Of a DNA stretch of 64,000 bases, positions 1 through 11,086 are shown piece after piece. The stretch spans positions 243,514,622 to 243,578,621 of the forward strand of contig NC_053039.3 in NCBI RefSeq assembly GCF_002575655.3, given 5' to 3'. Made by a program: the position numbers and the translations under genes. The stretch's first letter is position 1, and each line of letters begins with the position of its first letter. The stretch comes from Aegilops tauschii subsp. strangulata. Lineage: Eukaryota; Streptophyta; Magnoliopsida; Poales; Poaceae. The notes under the pieces were generated by a model. That model was not told where the DNA came from, ran no database searches, and was given only the letters and a program-made list of their open reading frames with translations.

Positions 1-630
1 TCTCAATACCTAGTTCAATATCGTTACCGGCAAGTCTCTTTACTCATTCCATAATGCATCATCCCGCAACTAACTCATTAGTCACATTGCTTGCAAGGCT
101 TATAGTGATGTGCATTACCGAGAGGGCCGAGAGATACCTCTCCGACAATCGGAGTGACAAATCCTAATCTCGATCTATGTCAACTCAACAAGTACCATCG
201 GAGGCACCTGTAGTAATCACCCAGTTACATTGTGATGTTTGGTAGGACACTAAGTGTTCCTCCAGTTTTCGGGAGTTGCATAATCTCATAGTTATAGGAA
301 CATGTATAAGTCATGAAGAAAGCAATAGCAACATACTAAATGATCAAGTGCTATGCTAACGGAATGGGTCAAGTCAATCACATCATTCTCTAATGATGTG
401 ATCCCGTTAATCAAATGACAACTCATGTCTATGGCTAGGAAACTTAACCATCTTTGATTCAACGAGCTAGTCAAGTAGAGGCATACTAGTGACACTCTAT
501 TTTTCTATGTATTCACACATGTACTAAGTTTCCGGTTAATACAATTCTAGCATGAATAATAAACATTTATCATGATATAAGGAAATATAAATAGCAACTT
601 TATTATTGCCTCTAGGGCATATTTCCTTCA
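1..630 (-). mobile_element. Copia LTR fragment (BARE1/WIS/Angela-like)
   Basis: The stretch matches, base for base in most places, the part of the second copia element's 3' LTR at about 23008-23648. It ends at 630 with the reverse complement of an LTR start (TGAAGGAAATATGCCC). It is therefore the first ~630 bases of a minus-strand LTR. Whether it is a 5', 3' or solo LTR cannot be told, because the rest lies outside the window. It was inserted into the Harbinger transposase gene that starts at 631; the adjacent CACAC (631-635) would be one copy of its target duplication. Confidence 0.85.
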
Positions 631-1669
631 CACACAAGCGTGCATGATGTACCAAAGCATCTTTTGATCCCAAAATCTAGCCGGTCCTCTCACAATAGCA
701 AATTGGGCTTGCAAAATCCCAAAAGCTCTCTCCACATCTTTTCTAGCCGCTGCCTGATTATTGTGGAAATCAAGATTTTTCTTACCTTCCGTTTTTTTAA
801 TGGCTTCACAAATGTTTGCCACTTTGGGTAGATGCCATCCGCAAGATAGTAGCCATAGTTGTACGTACGACCATTTGCTACAAACTGCACCGGTGGCAAA
901 TCACCATTTGCAATCTTATTCATCAGTGGTGACCGGCTGACAACGTTGATGTCATTCAAATATCTATGCATTCCAAAGAAAGCATGCATAATCCAAGTTT
1001 GTTGATCGGCCACCGCTTCAAGGATTATAGTGGAACCCTTTTTTTGACCGTGGAATTGCCCATGCCATGCCTTTGGACAATTCTTCCAACTCCAATGCAT
1101 GCAATCTATTGAGCCAAGCATACCAGGGAAGCCGCGAGCTTTGTTCATCTCCAATAGACTTGCGGCGTCTTCAGCATTGGGAGATCTCAAATACTCCTGG
1201 CCAAACACTTGCACAATTCCGACTGCGAAGCGCTTGACACACATGATGGCTTGGCTCTCACCCATGGCCAAGTGATCATCAACTAGATCAGCTGGGGTAC
1301 CGTATGCCAACATACGCAAAGCGGTTGTCACCTTCTGAAAGGTGCTATGCCCGAGGTCTCTGGCGGCATTCCTCCTTTGTTAAAAAACCGGTCATGGCTC
1401 GCTAGTTTCTCTGCAATGCGCCTGAACAACTCGGTGCTCATCCTAAACCGACGACGAAAATACGACTCAGGGTATGTGGGATTCTCCGCAAAATAATGCC
1501 TGATCAATCTGTTGTGGGCATCGATCCTGTCCCTCCAAATTTTCTGCCGACCCATAACCGAACCACCGTGCTTCGGTTTTTTATTGATGTGCATAGCTAC
1601 GATCATTGCAAGATCCTCCTCCTCTTCCATATCAAATTCTTCTTCAGAAGAATCATACGACGAACTCAT
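631..1669 (-). pseudogene. Harbinger transposase pseudogene (DDE nuclease, 3' end lost)
   Basis: The product would be the nuclease that cuts and pastes PIF/Harbinger elements. Translation starts at an ATG at 1669 with a Ser/Glu-rich acidic N-terminus. A first frameshift near 1330 moves the frame to a segment with GSIDCMHWSW (first catalytic Asp) and NDINV (second Asp). A second frameshift in a run of A near 795-800 leads to DVERAFGILQ, which holds the third acidic residue (Glu). The coding sequence stops abruptly at 631 after MHACV, where a copia LTR begins, so the last part of the domain is absent. Two frameshifts plus the truncation make it non-functional. The family assignment rests on the motif order and on the adjacent Harbinger-type terminus. 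Confidence 0.85.
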
Positions 1670-2164
1670 CTACAATGTTCAATACTATGCTATAAAAACT
1701 ACAAACAACATGCACCAAATTCATGAAGTTTGAGCAATACATACTTTGCAGGCATTTTGTCGAACACCTTGCGGGCGCCGAGCGCCAGCGAGCGCCCGGG
1801 CATTGTTTGTCGGAGGACGGCTGCACGCGAGGGGCGACGGTGACTAGAAGGGGGCGGAGGAAGCCGCCGCGGCGCGGGGATAGGCCGGGGAAGCGCCGGA
1901 ACGGTCGCCGGGTGGCGCGGGCGGCGGCGGCGCCGCGGCTGGATGGGGGGGTCGAGTTGCGAGCGAGCGCGCGAGAGTCCAGCGCGCGGGAGCGGGCGCA
2001 GCAAATAAGCGGCGCGCGATGGAGTTTCGGCCCGCGCGCTAAACTAGATATGCCGCGCGCATGGTTTTTGCGCGCCCGCTGGAGCAACTCTACCGATTGC
2101 GCGCGCGCTAAAATGGGCAATTTTGCGGTGCGGCGCTTGTTTAGCGCGGCTGTTGGAGATGCTC
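631..2164 (-). mobile_element. PIF/Harbinger DNA transposon, truncated at one end
   Basis: The right end at 2164 is a Harbinger-type terminus: read on the minus strand it starts GAGCATCTCCAACAGCCGCG and is followed outside by TAA (2165-2167), the expected TWA-type 3-bp target. The minus strand inside encodes a DDE transposase (631-1669). The other terminus is missing because a copia LTR was inserted at 630/631. The GC-rich 1670-2164 part is the 5' flank of the transposase gene; no second (Myb-like) ORF is visible in it. Confidence 0.8.
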
Positions 2165-2167
2165 TAA

Positions 2168-2394
2168 AGGCGGCCCGGATCCGACAACATGGAGACAGGG
2201 GCAGACACTCGCAGGACCGGAGAGAGGAATCGGAAACAGAATCGATCAGTGGGCCCTCCTGTTGATCTTTTGTTTAAAGGATGAAAAACCTTACCTTTTG
2301 CTATGAATCCAATTATTATACATGCACCCTCAAAAAGAATTTATTATACATGCATCTTTAACCATACCAATGTTGACAGTTTTCCGAATATTTT
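2168..2394. other. Intergenic, nothing recognised
   Basis: No coding potential or element end was recognised. A short imperfect direct repeat of the form TTATTATACATGCA occurs twice (about 2315-2360). Confidence 0.5.
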
Positions 2395-2650
2395 TTTAAC
2401 ACAGTACAAATATTCAGATGCTCATACAAATGCATATACATTCATCCTTAAGGTACATACGCACACCCTATTTCTGTGAGCACCTCATAAAATTGGACCG
2501 ACACATTTTAAAATAAATTTAGAAAAATACGAGCACCACTCTCAAATCTAGGACTTGAATTCTGATTGACTGGTTCCACCACAAATAACCTCACCAACGT
2601 GAGTTAGGCTAAAGTGCTAGTAGTATACTTAGCCATTCTTAACAAATATA
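2395..2650 (+). repeat. Dispersed Triticeae repeat, copy 1
   Basis: This stretch has the layout of a common interspersed wheat repeat: a run of ATACA..CATACA words, then GCACACCCTATTTCTGTGAG, a block related to 'gagactgagccggcaca', then 'gagcacc..aaatctaggacttgaa' and a GGTTCCACCAC-like end. The same modules recur at 60461-60690 to the right of the large CACTA element. The class of the repeat (SINE/LINE 3' end or other) is not decided here. Confidence 0.5.
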
Positions 2651-2699
2651 AAATGATAGTACTACTATAGTGGTTCAACTTGAAACTTCTGACCACATG

Positions 2700-2736
2700 C
2701 TTTATTTAAGAAAAAGGGTACAAACGCAGATGCACA
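2700..2736 (+). repeat. Left part of repeat copy 2, split by the large CACTA
   Basis: The segment ends with the 3-bp target ACA (2734-2736), repeated at 59596-59598 just outside the other end of the CACTA element. Its ATACAAACGCA-like text resumes at 59596 as 'acatatacaaacc' and continues at 60461, giving the same module order as repeat copy 1. Confidence 0.55.
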
Positions 2737-3471
2737 CACTACAAAAAAAATACACTTCCGTGATGATACGTGTTTGTCACAGTAGGTCGCATTTTCTATC
2801 ATGCATGTACATCCATGCCGATTTTATGACAGAATCAAGATAGTCATACATGTGCTGTCGTAGAAGTATTCCATGACATTACCAAAATTATCATCACGGA
2901 AGTGTCCACTTCCATGACGATAAATCCCGCGTCACAGAAGTGCTTTCGTCAAGGGTGACCGACACATGGCATCCACCGTAACGGAACGCCGTTAAGCTAT
3001 CGAGTCGGGTTTTGGATCCGATAACCCGTTAACAACCCCGACCAATGGGGATTTTCCACGTGTAAAATCATCATTGGCTGGAGGAAACACGTGGCGGCTC
3101 ATCGTTGGGACAGATGTCATCCACTCATTGGACAGAAGGCGCCTATGATACGTCGACACGTGGCATGGCCCAACAGAGGCCCATTCCTGTGAAAAGGCCG
3201 GCCCGTTTGACTTGGTCAAAAGGTGGCGGGCCGGCCCATGTAAAGCCTGTTAACGGCATGTTCGCATATAGCCCATTTACAGCCCGCTAACCCAAGGCCC
3301 GTTACGCCCTATCCGAATTAGGCCCAGTAGCATCATCTGGGCCACCCAATATGATTCCAGCCCGTTCTCACTTCTGGCCCATGTATGGCCCATGACGTCT
3401 TTCGGCCCATATGAGGCCCTATGTAACACTTGGCCTATTAACGGCCCGTGGTGAAACTGGCCCGTAATGAA
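2737..3471 (+). repeat. Left terminal and subterminal repeat region of the large CACTA
   Basis: The region begins with the CACTA inverted terminus. It then holds repeated words such as 'cacttccgtgatgat', 'atgacagaatc' and, from about 3160, alternating GGCCCGTT and GGCCCAT motifs. Such clustered short motifs are where CACTA accessory proteins bind in characterised elements. The region continues after the copia insertion at 10225. Confidence 0.7.
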
Positions 3472-3476
3472 CAGTG

Positions 3477-5195
3477 TGTTGGAAATATGCCCTAGAGGCA
3501 ATAATAAAATGGTTATTATTATATTTCCTTGTTCATGATAATTGTCTATTGTTCATGCTTTAATTGTGTTATCCGGAAATCGTAATACATGTGTGAATAC
3601 ATAGACCATAACATGTGCCTAGTGAGCCTCTAGTTGACTAGCTCGTTGATCAATAGATGGTTACGGTTTCCTGACCATGGACATTGAATGTCATTGATAA
3701 CGGGATCACATCATTAGGAGAATGATGTGATGGACAAGACCCAATCCTAAGCATAGCACTAGATCGTGTAGTTCGTTTGCTAAAGCTTTTCTAATGTCAA
3801 GTATCATTTCCTTAGACCATGAGATCGTGCAACTCCCGGATACCGTAGGAATGCTTTGGGTGTACCAAACGTCACAACGTAACTGGGTGGCTATAAAGGT
3901 GCACTACAGGTATCTCCGAAAGTGTCTGTTGGGTTGGCTCGGATCGAGACTGGGATTTGTCACTCTGTATGACGGAGAGGTATCTCTGGGCCCACTCAGT
4001 ATTGCATCATCATAATGAGCTCAATGTGACTAAGTAGTTAGTCACGGGATCATGCATTACGGAATGAGTAAAGTGACTTGCCGGTAACAAGATTGAACGA
4101 GGTATTGGGATACCGAGGATCGAATCTCGGGCAAGTAAAGTACCGATTGACAAAGGGAATTGTATACGGGATTGCTTGAATCCTCGACATCGTGGTTCAT
4201 CTGATGAGATCATGTGGAACATGTGGGAGCCAACATGGGTATCCAGATCCCGCTGTTGGTTATTGGCTACCGAGGTGTCTCGGTCATGTCTGCATGATTC
4301 CCGAACCCGTAGGGTCTACACACTTAAGGTTCGATGACGCTAGGGTTATAAGGAAGGTTTGTATGTGATTACCGAATGTTGTTCGGAGTCTCGGATGAGA
4401 TCCTGGACGTCACGAGGAGTTCTGAAATGGTCCGGAGGTAAAGATTTATATATGGGAAGTCACCATACGGTCACCGGAAATATTCGGGGGTATACCGGTA
4501 TTGTACCCGGACCACCGGAGGGGTTCCGGGGGTCCGCCGGGAGGGTCCACCTGCCCCGGAGGGCCTTATGGGCTGTAGGTGGAAGGGAACCAGCCCTTAG
4601 TGGGCTGGGCGCCAACCCCCCTAGGGCCCATGCGCCTAGGGTTTGGGGGGAACCCTAAAGGGGGGCGCCCCCCTTGCTTGGGGGGCAAGCTCCCTCCCCC
4701 CTTGGCCGCCCCCCCTCTAGATCTCATCTAGAGGGGCCGGCCCCCTTCCCCCTTCTCCCTATAAATAGAGGGGTGAGGGGAGGGCTGCAGCACCACATCC
4801 AAGGCGCAGCCCCTCCCCTCCCCAACACCTCTCCTCCTCCGCGTGTGCTTGGCGAAGCCCTGCCAGAGAACTGTCACTCCACCACCACCACGCCGTCGTG
4901 CTGCTGTTGGAGCCTTCTTCCTCAACCTCTCCCTCCTCCTTGCTGGATCAAGGCATGGGAGACGTCACCGCTCCGTACGTGTGTTGAACGCGGAGGTGTC
5001 GTCCGTTCGGCGCTTGGGTCATCGGTGATTTGGATCACGACGAGTATGACTCCATCAACCCCGTTCTCTTGAACGCTTCCGCTCGCGATCTACAAGGGTA
5101 TGTAGATGCACTCTTCCCCTCTCGTTGCTAGTAAACTCCATAGATTGATCTTGGTGATGCGTAGAAAATTTTAATTTCTGCTACGATCCCCAACT
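3477..5195 (+). repeat. 5' LTR of copia element 1
   Basis: It begins TGTTGG and ends CCCCAACT, the last base differing from the 3' LTR's CCCCAACA. A TATA box lies at 4760-4767 within CTATAAATAG. The GC-rich C-tract before the TATA box is typical of this family. Confidence 0.9.
4760..4767 (+). promoter_or_regulatory. LTR TATA box
   Basis: TATAAATA sits inside the 5' LTR and is preserved at 9789-9796 in the 3' LTR, so both LTRs keep a core promoter element. Transcription would start about 30 bases downstream. Confidence 0.65.
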
Positions 5196-5196
5196 G

Positions 5197-5209
5197 TGGC
5201 ATCATGAGC
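5197..5209 (+). promoter_or_regulatory. Primer-binding site of copia element 1 (degenerate)
   Basis: TGGCATCATGAGC follows the 5' LTR by one base. The usual initiator tRNA-Met site is TGGTATCAGAGC; this copy carries changes that would weaken tRNA priming. Confidence 0.65.
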
Positions 5210-6482
5210 TAGGTCTATGCGTAGTTTCTATGCACGAGTAGAACACAAGTTGTTGTGGGCGTCGATTTTGTCAATTTACTTGTCGTTACTAGTCTTATCT
5301 TGATTCGGCGGCATTGTGGGATGAAGCGGCCCGGACCGACCTTACACGTACGCTTACGTGAGACAGGTTCGACCGACTGACATGCACTAGTTGCATAAGG
5401 TGGCTAGCAGGTGTCTGTCTCTCCCACTTTAGTCAGATCGGATTCGATGAAAAGGGTCCTTATGAAGGGTAAATAGAAATTGGCATATCACGTTGTGGTT
5501 TTGGTGTAGGTAAGAATCGTTCTTGCTAGAAACCTATAGCAGCCACGTAAAAGTTTGCAACAACAATTAGAGGACGTCTAACTTGTTTTTGCAGCAAGTG
5601 TCATGTGATGTGATATGGCCAGAAGGATGTGATGAATGATATATGTGATGTATGAGATTGATCATGTTCTTGTAATAGGAATCACGACTTGCATGTCGAT
5701 GAGTATGACAACCGGCAGGAGCCATAGGAGTTGTCTTAATTTATTTATGACCTGCGTGTCAACTGGAACGTCATGTAATTACTTTACTTTATTGCTAACC
5801 GTTAGCCATAGTAGTAGAAGTAATAGTTGGCGAGACAACTTCATGAAGACACGATGATGGAGATCATGATGATGGAGATCATGGTGTCATGCCGGTGACG
5901 ATGATGAACATGGCGCCCCAAAGATGGAGATCAAAAGGAGCAAAATGATATTGGCCATATCATGTCACTATTTGATTGCATGTGATGTTTATCATGTTTT
6001 ACATCTTATTTGCTTAGAACGACGGTAGCATAAATAAGATGATCCCTCGCTAAAATTTCAAGAAAGTGTTCCCCCTAACTGTGCACTGTTGTGAAGGTTC
6101 GTTGTTCCGAAGCACCACGTGATGATCGGGTGTGATAGGTTCTAACGTTCGCATACAACGGGTGTAAGCCAGATTTACACACGCAATACACTTAGGTTGA
6201 CTTGACGAGCCTAGCATGTACAGACATGGCCTCGGAACACAAGTGACCGAAAGGTCGAACATGAGTCGTATAGCAGATACGATCAACATGAAGATGTTCA
6301 CCGATGATGACTAGTCCGTCTCACGTGATGATCGGACACGGCCTAGTTGACTCGGATCATGTATCACTTAGATGACTAGAGGGATGTCTGTCTGAGTGGG
6401 AGTTCGTTAATAATTTGATTAGATTAACTTAATTATCATGAACTTAGTCTAAAAAACCTTTACAATATGTCTTGTAGATCAA

Positions 6483-9041
6483 ATGACCCACGCTAATGTT
6501 GCCCTCAACTTCAACGCGTTCCTAGAGAAAACCAAGCTGAAAGACGATGGTAGCAACTACATGGACTGGGTCCGTAACCTGAGGATTATCCTCATAGCTG
6601 CCAAGAAAGCATATGTCCTTGAAGCACCGCTAGGTGATGCACCTGTTTTCCCAGCAACTCAAGACGTTCTGAACGCCTGGCAGTCACGTAGTGATGATTA
6701 CTCCCTGGTTCAGTGCGGCATGCTTTACAGCTTAGAACCGGGGCTCCAAAAGCGTTTTGAGCAGCACGGAGCATATGAGATGTTCCAAGAGCTGAAAATG
6801 GTTTTCCAAGCTCATGCCCGGGTCGAGAGATATGAAGTCTCCGACAAGTTCTACAGTTGTAAGATGGAGGAGAATAGTTCCGTCAGTGAACACATACTCA
6901 AAATGTCTGGGTTGCACAACCGCTTGTCTCAGCTGGGAGTTAATCTCCCGGATGACGCGGTCGTTGACAGAATCCTTCAGTCGCTCCCACCTAGCTACAA
7001 GAGCTTTGTGATGAACTTCAATATGCAGGGGATGGAAAAGACCATTCCTGAGGTATATTCAATGCTGAAATCAGCGGAGGTGGAGATCAAAAAGGAACAT
7101 CAAGTGTTGATGGTGAATAAAACCACTAAGTTCAAGAAAGGCAAGGGTAAGAAGTACTTCAAGAAAGATGGCAAGGGAGTTGCCGCGCCCGGTAAGCAAG
7201 CTGCCGGGAAGAAGACAAAGAATGGACCCAAGCCTGAGACTGAGTGCTTTTATTGCAAGGGAAACGGTCACTGGAAGCGGAACTGCCCCAAGTACTTAGC
7301 AGATAAGAAGGCCGACAATACCAAAGGTATATGCGATATACATGTTATAGATGTGTACCTAACCAACGCTCGTAGTAGCTCCTGGGTATTTGATACCGGT
7401 GCGGTTGCTCATATTTGTAACTCAAAGCAGGAGCTGCGGAATAAGCGGAGACTGGCAAAGGACGAGGTGACGATGCGCGTCGGGAATGGTTCCAAGGTCG
7501 ATGTGATCGCGGTCGGCACGCTACCTCTACATTTACCTACGGGACTAGTTTTAAACCTCAATAATTGTTATTTAGTGCCAGCTTTGAGCATGAACATTGT
7601 ATCTGGATCTCGTTTAATGCGAGATGGCTACTCATTTAAATCCGAGAATAATGGTTGTTCTATTTATATGAGAGATATGTTTTATGGTCATGCCCCGCTG
7701 GTCAATGGTTTATTCTTAATGAATCTCGAACGTGATGTTACACATATTCATAGTGTGAATGCCAAGAAATGTAAGGTTGATAATGATAGTCCCACATACT
7801 TGTGGCACTGCCGCCTTGGTCACGTTGGTGTCAAACGCATGAAGAAACTCCATGCAGATGGACTTTTGGAGTCTCTTGATTATGAATCATTTGACGCGTG
7901 CGAACCATGCCTCATGGGCAAAATGACTCCGTTCTCCGGAACAGTGGAGCGAGCAACCAACTTATTGGAAATCATACATACTGATGTGTGCGGTCCAATG
8001 AGCGTTGAGGCTCGCGGTGGCTATCGTTATGTTCTCACCCTCACTGATGACTTGAGTAGATATGGGTATGTCTACTTAATGAAACACAAGTCTGAGACCT
8101 CTGAAAAGTTCAAGGAATTTCAGAGTGAGGTTGAGAATCAACATGCCAGGAAAATAAAGTTCTTACGATCAGATCGTGGAGGGGAATATTTGAGTCACGA
8201 ATTTGGCACACACTTAAGGAAATGTGGAATTGTTTCAAAACTCACGCCGCCTGGAACACCTCAGCGTAATGGTGTGTCCGTACATCGTAATCGCACTCTA
8301 TTGGATATGGTGCGATCTGTGATGTCTCTTACCGATCTACCGCTATCATTCTGGGGTTATGCTTTAGAGACTGCCGCATTCACTTTAAATAGGGCTCCGT
8401 CGAAACCCGTTGAGACGACACCGTATGAATTATGGTTTGGAAAGAAACCTAAGCTGTCGTTTCTTAAAGTTTGGGGATGTGATGCTTATGTCAAGAAACT
8501 TCAACCTGAAAAGCTCGAACCCAAGTCGGAAAAATGCGTCTACATAGGATACCCTAAGGAAACTATTGGGTATACCTTCTACCTCAGATCCGAAGGCAAG
8601 ATCTTCGTTGCCAAGAACGGGTCCTTTCTGGAGAAAGAGTTTCTCTCGAAAGAAGTAAGTGGGAGGAAAGTGGAACTTGATGAGATGACCCCTCTCGAAC
8701 CAGAAAGTAGCGCAGCACAAGAAAATGTTTCTGTGGTGCCTGCACCGACTAGAGAGGAAGTGAATGATGACGATCATGATCAAGTTACCACTGAACTTCG
8801 TAGGTCCACAATGACACGTTCCGCACCAGAGTGGTACGGCAACCCTGTCCTGGAAATCATGTTGTTGGACAGTGGTGAACCTTCGAACTATGAAGAAGCA
8901 ATGGCGGGTCCAGATTCCAACAAATGGCTTGAAGCCATGCAATCCGAGATAGGATCCATGTACGAAAACAAAGTATGGACTTTGACAGACTTGCATGATG
9001 GAGAGGTATCTCTGGGCCCACTCGGTATTGCATCATCATAA
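6483..9041 (+). CDS. Copia gag-protease-integrase polyprotein, ends inside the LTR
   Basis: The 852-residue frame starts at ATG 6483. Gag is followed by a zinc knuckle (C255 to C268, CFYCKGNGHWKRNC), an aspartic protease active site (WVFDTG, D304), the integrase HHCC zinc site (about 442-479) and the integrase core with D501 and D564. The third catalytic residue should lie 35 residues after D564, but residue 600 is Val (NGVSVHRN); in copia element 2 the same place reads NGVSERRN. After KVWTLTDL the frame runs through a deletion junction into LTR sequence (HDGEVSLGP...) and stops at 9041. Reverse transcriptase is absent. It could still give Gag and protease, but not a working integrase. Confidence 0.9.
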   Translation: MTHANVALNFNAFLEKTKLKDDGSNYMDWVRNLRIILIAAKKAYVLEAPLGDAPVFPATQDVLNAWQSRSDDYSLVQCGMLYSLEPGLQKRFEQHGAYEMFQELKMVFQAHARVERYEVSDKFYSCKMEENSSVSEHILKMSGLHNRLSQLGVNLPDDAVVDRILQSLPPSYKSFVMNFNMQGMEKTIPEVYSMLKSAEVEIKKEHQVLMVNKTTKFKKGKGKKYFKKDGKGVAAPGKQAAGKKTKNGPKPETECFYCKGNGHWKRNCPKYLADKKADNTKGICDIHVIDVYLTNARSSSWVFDTGAVAHICNSKQELRNKRRLAKDEVTMRVGNGSKVDVIAVGTLPLHLPTGLVLNLNNCYLVPALSMNIVSGSRLMRDGYSFKSENNGCSIYMRDMFYGHAPLVNGLFLMNLERDVTHIHSVNAKKCKVDNDSPTYLWHCRLGHVGVKRMKKLHADGLLESLDYESFDACEPCLMGKMTPFSGTVERATNLLEIIHTDVCGPMSVEARGGYRYVLTLTDDLSRYGYVYLMKHKSETSEKFKEFQSEVENQHARKIKFLRSDRGGEYLSHEFGTHLRKCGIVSKLTPPGTPQRNGVSVHRNRTLLDMVRSVMSLTDLPLSFWGYALETAAFTLNRAPSKPVETTPYELWFGKKPKLSFLKVWGCDAYVKKLQPEKLEPKSEKCVYIGYPKETIGYTFYLRSEGKIFVAKNGSFLEKEFLSKEVSGRKVELDEMTPLEPESSAAQENVSVVPAPTREEVNDDDHDQVTTELRRSTMTRSAPEWYGNPVLEIMLLDSGEPSNYEEAMAGPDSNKWLEAMQSEIGSMYENKVWTLTDLHDGEVSLGPLGIASS

Positions 9042-10224
9042 TGAGCTCAATGTGACTAAGTAGTTAGTCACGGGATCATGCATTACAGAACGAGTAAAGT
9101 GACTTGCCGGTAACGAGATTGAACGAGGTATTGGGATACCGACGATCGAATCTCGGGCAAGTAAAGTACCGATTGACAAAGGGAATTGTATACGGGATTG
9201 CTTGAATCCTCGACATCGTGGTTCATCCGATGGGATCATCGTGGAACATGTGGGAGCCAACATGGGTATCCAGATCCCGCTGTTGGTTATTGGCTAGAGA
9301 GGTGTCTCGGTCATGTCTGCATGATTCCCGAACCCGTAGGGTCTACACACTTAAGGTTCGATGACGCTAGGGTTATAAGGAAGGTTTGTATGTGATTACC
9401 GAATGTTGTTCGGAGTCCCAGATGAGATCCTGGACATCACGAGGAGTTCCGAAATGGTCCGGAGGTAAAGATTTATATATGGGAGGTCACCATACGGTCA
9501 CCGGAAATATTCGGGGGTATACCGGTATTGTACCGGGACCACCGGAGGGGTTCCGGGGGTCCACCGGGAGGGTCCACCTGCCCCGGAGGGCCTTATGGGC
9601 TGTAGGTGGAAGGGAACCAGCCCTTAGTGGGCTGTGAGCCAACCCCCTTAGGGCCCATGCGCCTAGGGTTTGGGGGGAACCCTAAAGGGGGGCCCCCCTT
9701 GCTTGGGGGGGCAAGCTCCCTCCCCCCTTGGCCGCCGTCCCCCCTCTAGATCTCATCTAGAGGGGCTGGCCCCCTTCCCCCTTCTCCCTATAAATAGAGG
9801 GGTGAGGGGAGGGCTGCAGCACCACATCCAAGGCGCAGCCCCTCCCCTCCCCAACACCTCTCCTCCTCCGCGTGTGCTTGGCGAAGCCCTGCCGGAGAAC
9901 TGTCACTCCACCACCACCACGCCGTCGTGCTGCTGTTGGAGCCTTCTTCCTCAACCTCTCCCTCCTCCTTGCTGGATCAAGGCGTGGGAGACGTCACCGC
10001 TCCGTACGTGTGTTGAACGCGGAGGTGCTGTCCGTTCGGCGCTTGGATCATCGGTGATTTGGATCACGACGAGTACGACTCCATCAACCCCGTTCTCTTG
10101 AACGCTTCCGCTCGCGATCTACAAGGGTATGTAGATGCACTCCTCCCCTCTCATTGCTAGTAAACTCCATAGATTGATCTTGGTGATGCGTAGAAAATTT
10201 TAATTTCTGCTACGATCCCCAACA
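8995..10224 (+). repeat. 3' LTR of copia element 1, 5' part deleted
   Basis: The sequence matches the 5' LTR from about 3967 to its end and finishes CCCCAACA at 10224, followed by the target duplication CAGTG. A TATA box is kept at 9789-9796. The first ~490 bases of the LTR are missing through the deletion that fused it to pol. Confidence 0.9.
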
Positions 10225-10860
10225 CAGTGTATCACTTTACACCCATTAACGGCCCGTGGTGAAACTGACCCGTAATGAACAATGTATCACTTTATACCCA
10301 TTAACAGCCCGTTATTCCGTTGGGCCGTTTCCAGCCCATGTTATCTTTCGGCCGTCTCAGAGCCCATTTATACTTGGGCTCATTTCCCGCATTCGTTTAC
10401 TTACGGCCCGTTACTGTCATTTTCTGCTTGTGGGCCAAATTCAACCCGTGGTTACAGTCGGCCCTTTTGTGGTCCGTTAATACGTTGGGCCGTTTTCATA
10501 GCGTCATCAAATATGGCCTATTAACGATGGCCCGTTAAGGTTGGCCCATGAACGGGCGATTCCAACTCTAGCCCGTTTACGGCCATAATGCGGCCTGTTA
10601 TTGGCCCATGTTTGGCCAATCGATCATACTGCCCGTATAAGGCCCATTGATGATACGGCCCGTAGAAGGCCCATTGTTTCTACGGCCCGTAGAAGGCCCA
10701 CTGTTTCTACGGCCCGTAGAAGGCCCACTGTTTCTACGGCCCGTTGGAGGCCCAGTGTCACTACAGTAAATATTAGCCCATGGTTATTGTGGCCTAGTTT
10801 TAAAAAATAGGTTATTGCAGCCACTAGCAAACCGCGGAAAAAGAACTGCAATGACTACAA
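10225..10860 (+). repeat. Large CACTA subterminal region, with 27-bp tandem repeat
   Basis: The GGCCCGTT/GGCCCAT motif field that began before the copia insertion continues here. From about 10629 to 10765 a 27-bp unit (ACGGCCCGTAGAAGGCCCAC plus TGTTTCT) is repeated four to five times with few changes. Open frames here only reflect the repeat, whose period is a multiple of three. Confidence 0.7.
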
Positions 10861-11086
10861 GCAAACAAATAAACAAGACAACAAGGAAATAAATAAGCAA
10901 GCAACTTACGCTGGGCTATCACGGCTATCACACATATTACATCCACTGGGCATCAAAGTTCGCCACCGGTGCAAATAAACGCGCCGACAAAAGAATATAC
11001 AAAACTGGGAGCACTTCAGAAGGCACTAGGCCTGGCCACGTCGGGCCCCCCAAACAGCTGAAGAAGCTGAGTAGACCTCAGTTGTG
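10861..11086 (-). other. Likely 3' untranslated region of the six-exon gene
   Basis: No coding frame is seen. The sequence lies directly downstream of the TGA at 11087 and upstream of the subterminal repeat field, so it would be transcribed as the gene's 3' end. Confidence 0.4.

Larger units (their letters stand above)
3477..10224 (+). mobile_element. Copia retrotransposon (WIS/Angela type), internal deletion derivative
   Basis: The element is flanked by a 5-bp duplication, CAGTG (3472-3476 and 10225-10229). It starts TGTTGGAAATATGCCCTAG and ends CCCCAACA, as in Angela/WIS LTRs. The order is 5' LTR (3477-5195), tRNA-Met-type primer site, untranslated leader, one ORF for gag-protease-integrase (6483-9041), then directly the 3' part of the 3' LTR (about 8995-10224). 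Reverse transcriptase, RNase H, the polypurine tract and the first ~500 bases of the 3' LTR are deleted. The two LTRs differ at roughly a dozen places over about 570 bases compared by eye. Confidence 0.9.

Noticed and set aside
1..630. Idea that this LTR piece is the missing outer third of the copia element 2 5' LTR
   Set aside because: It covers the right part of the LTR but lies 30 kb away on the left, carries its own differences, and abuts a Harbinger gene with its natural LTR end; more simply a separate insertion.
1653..2265. Arg/Ala-rich frames on both strands at the Harbinger end
   Set aside because: GC-rich terminal region of the transposon; no domain, frames open on both strands.
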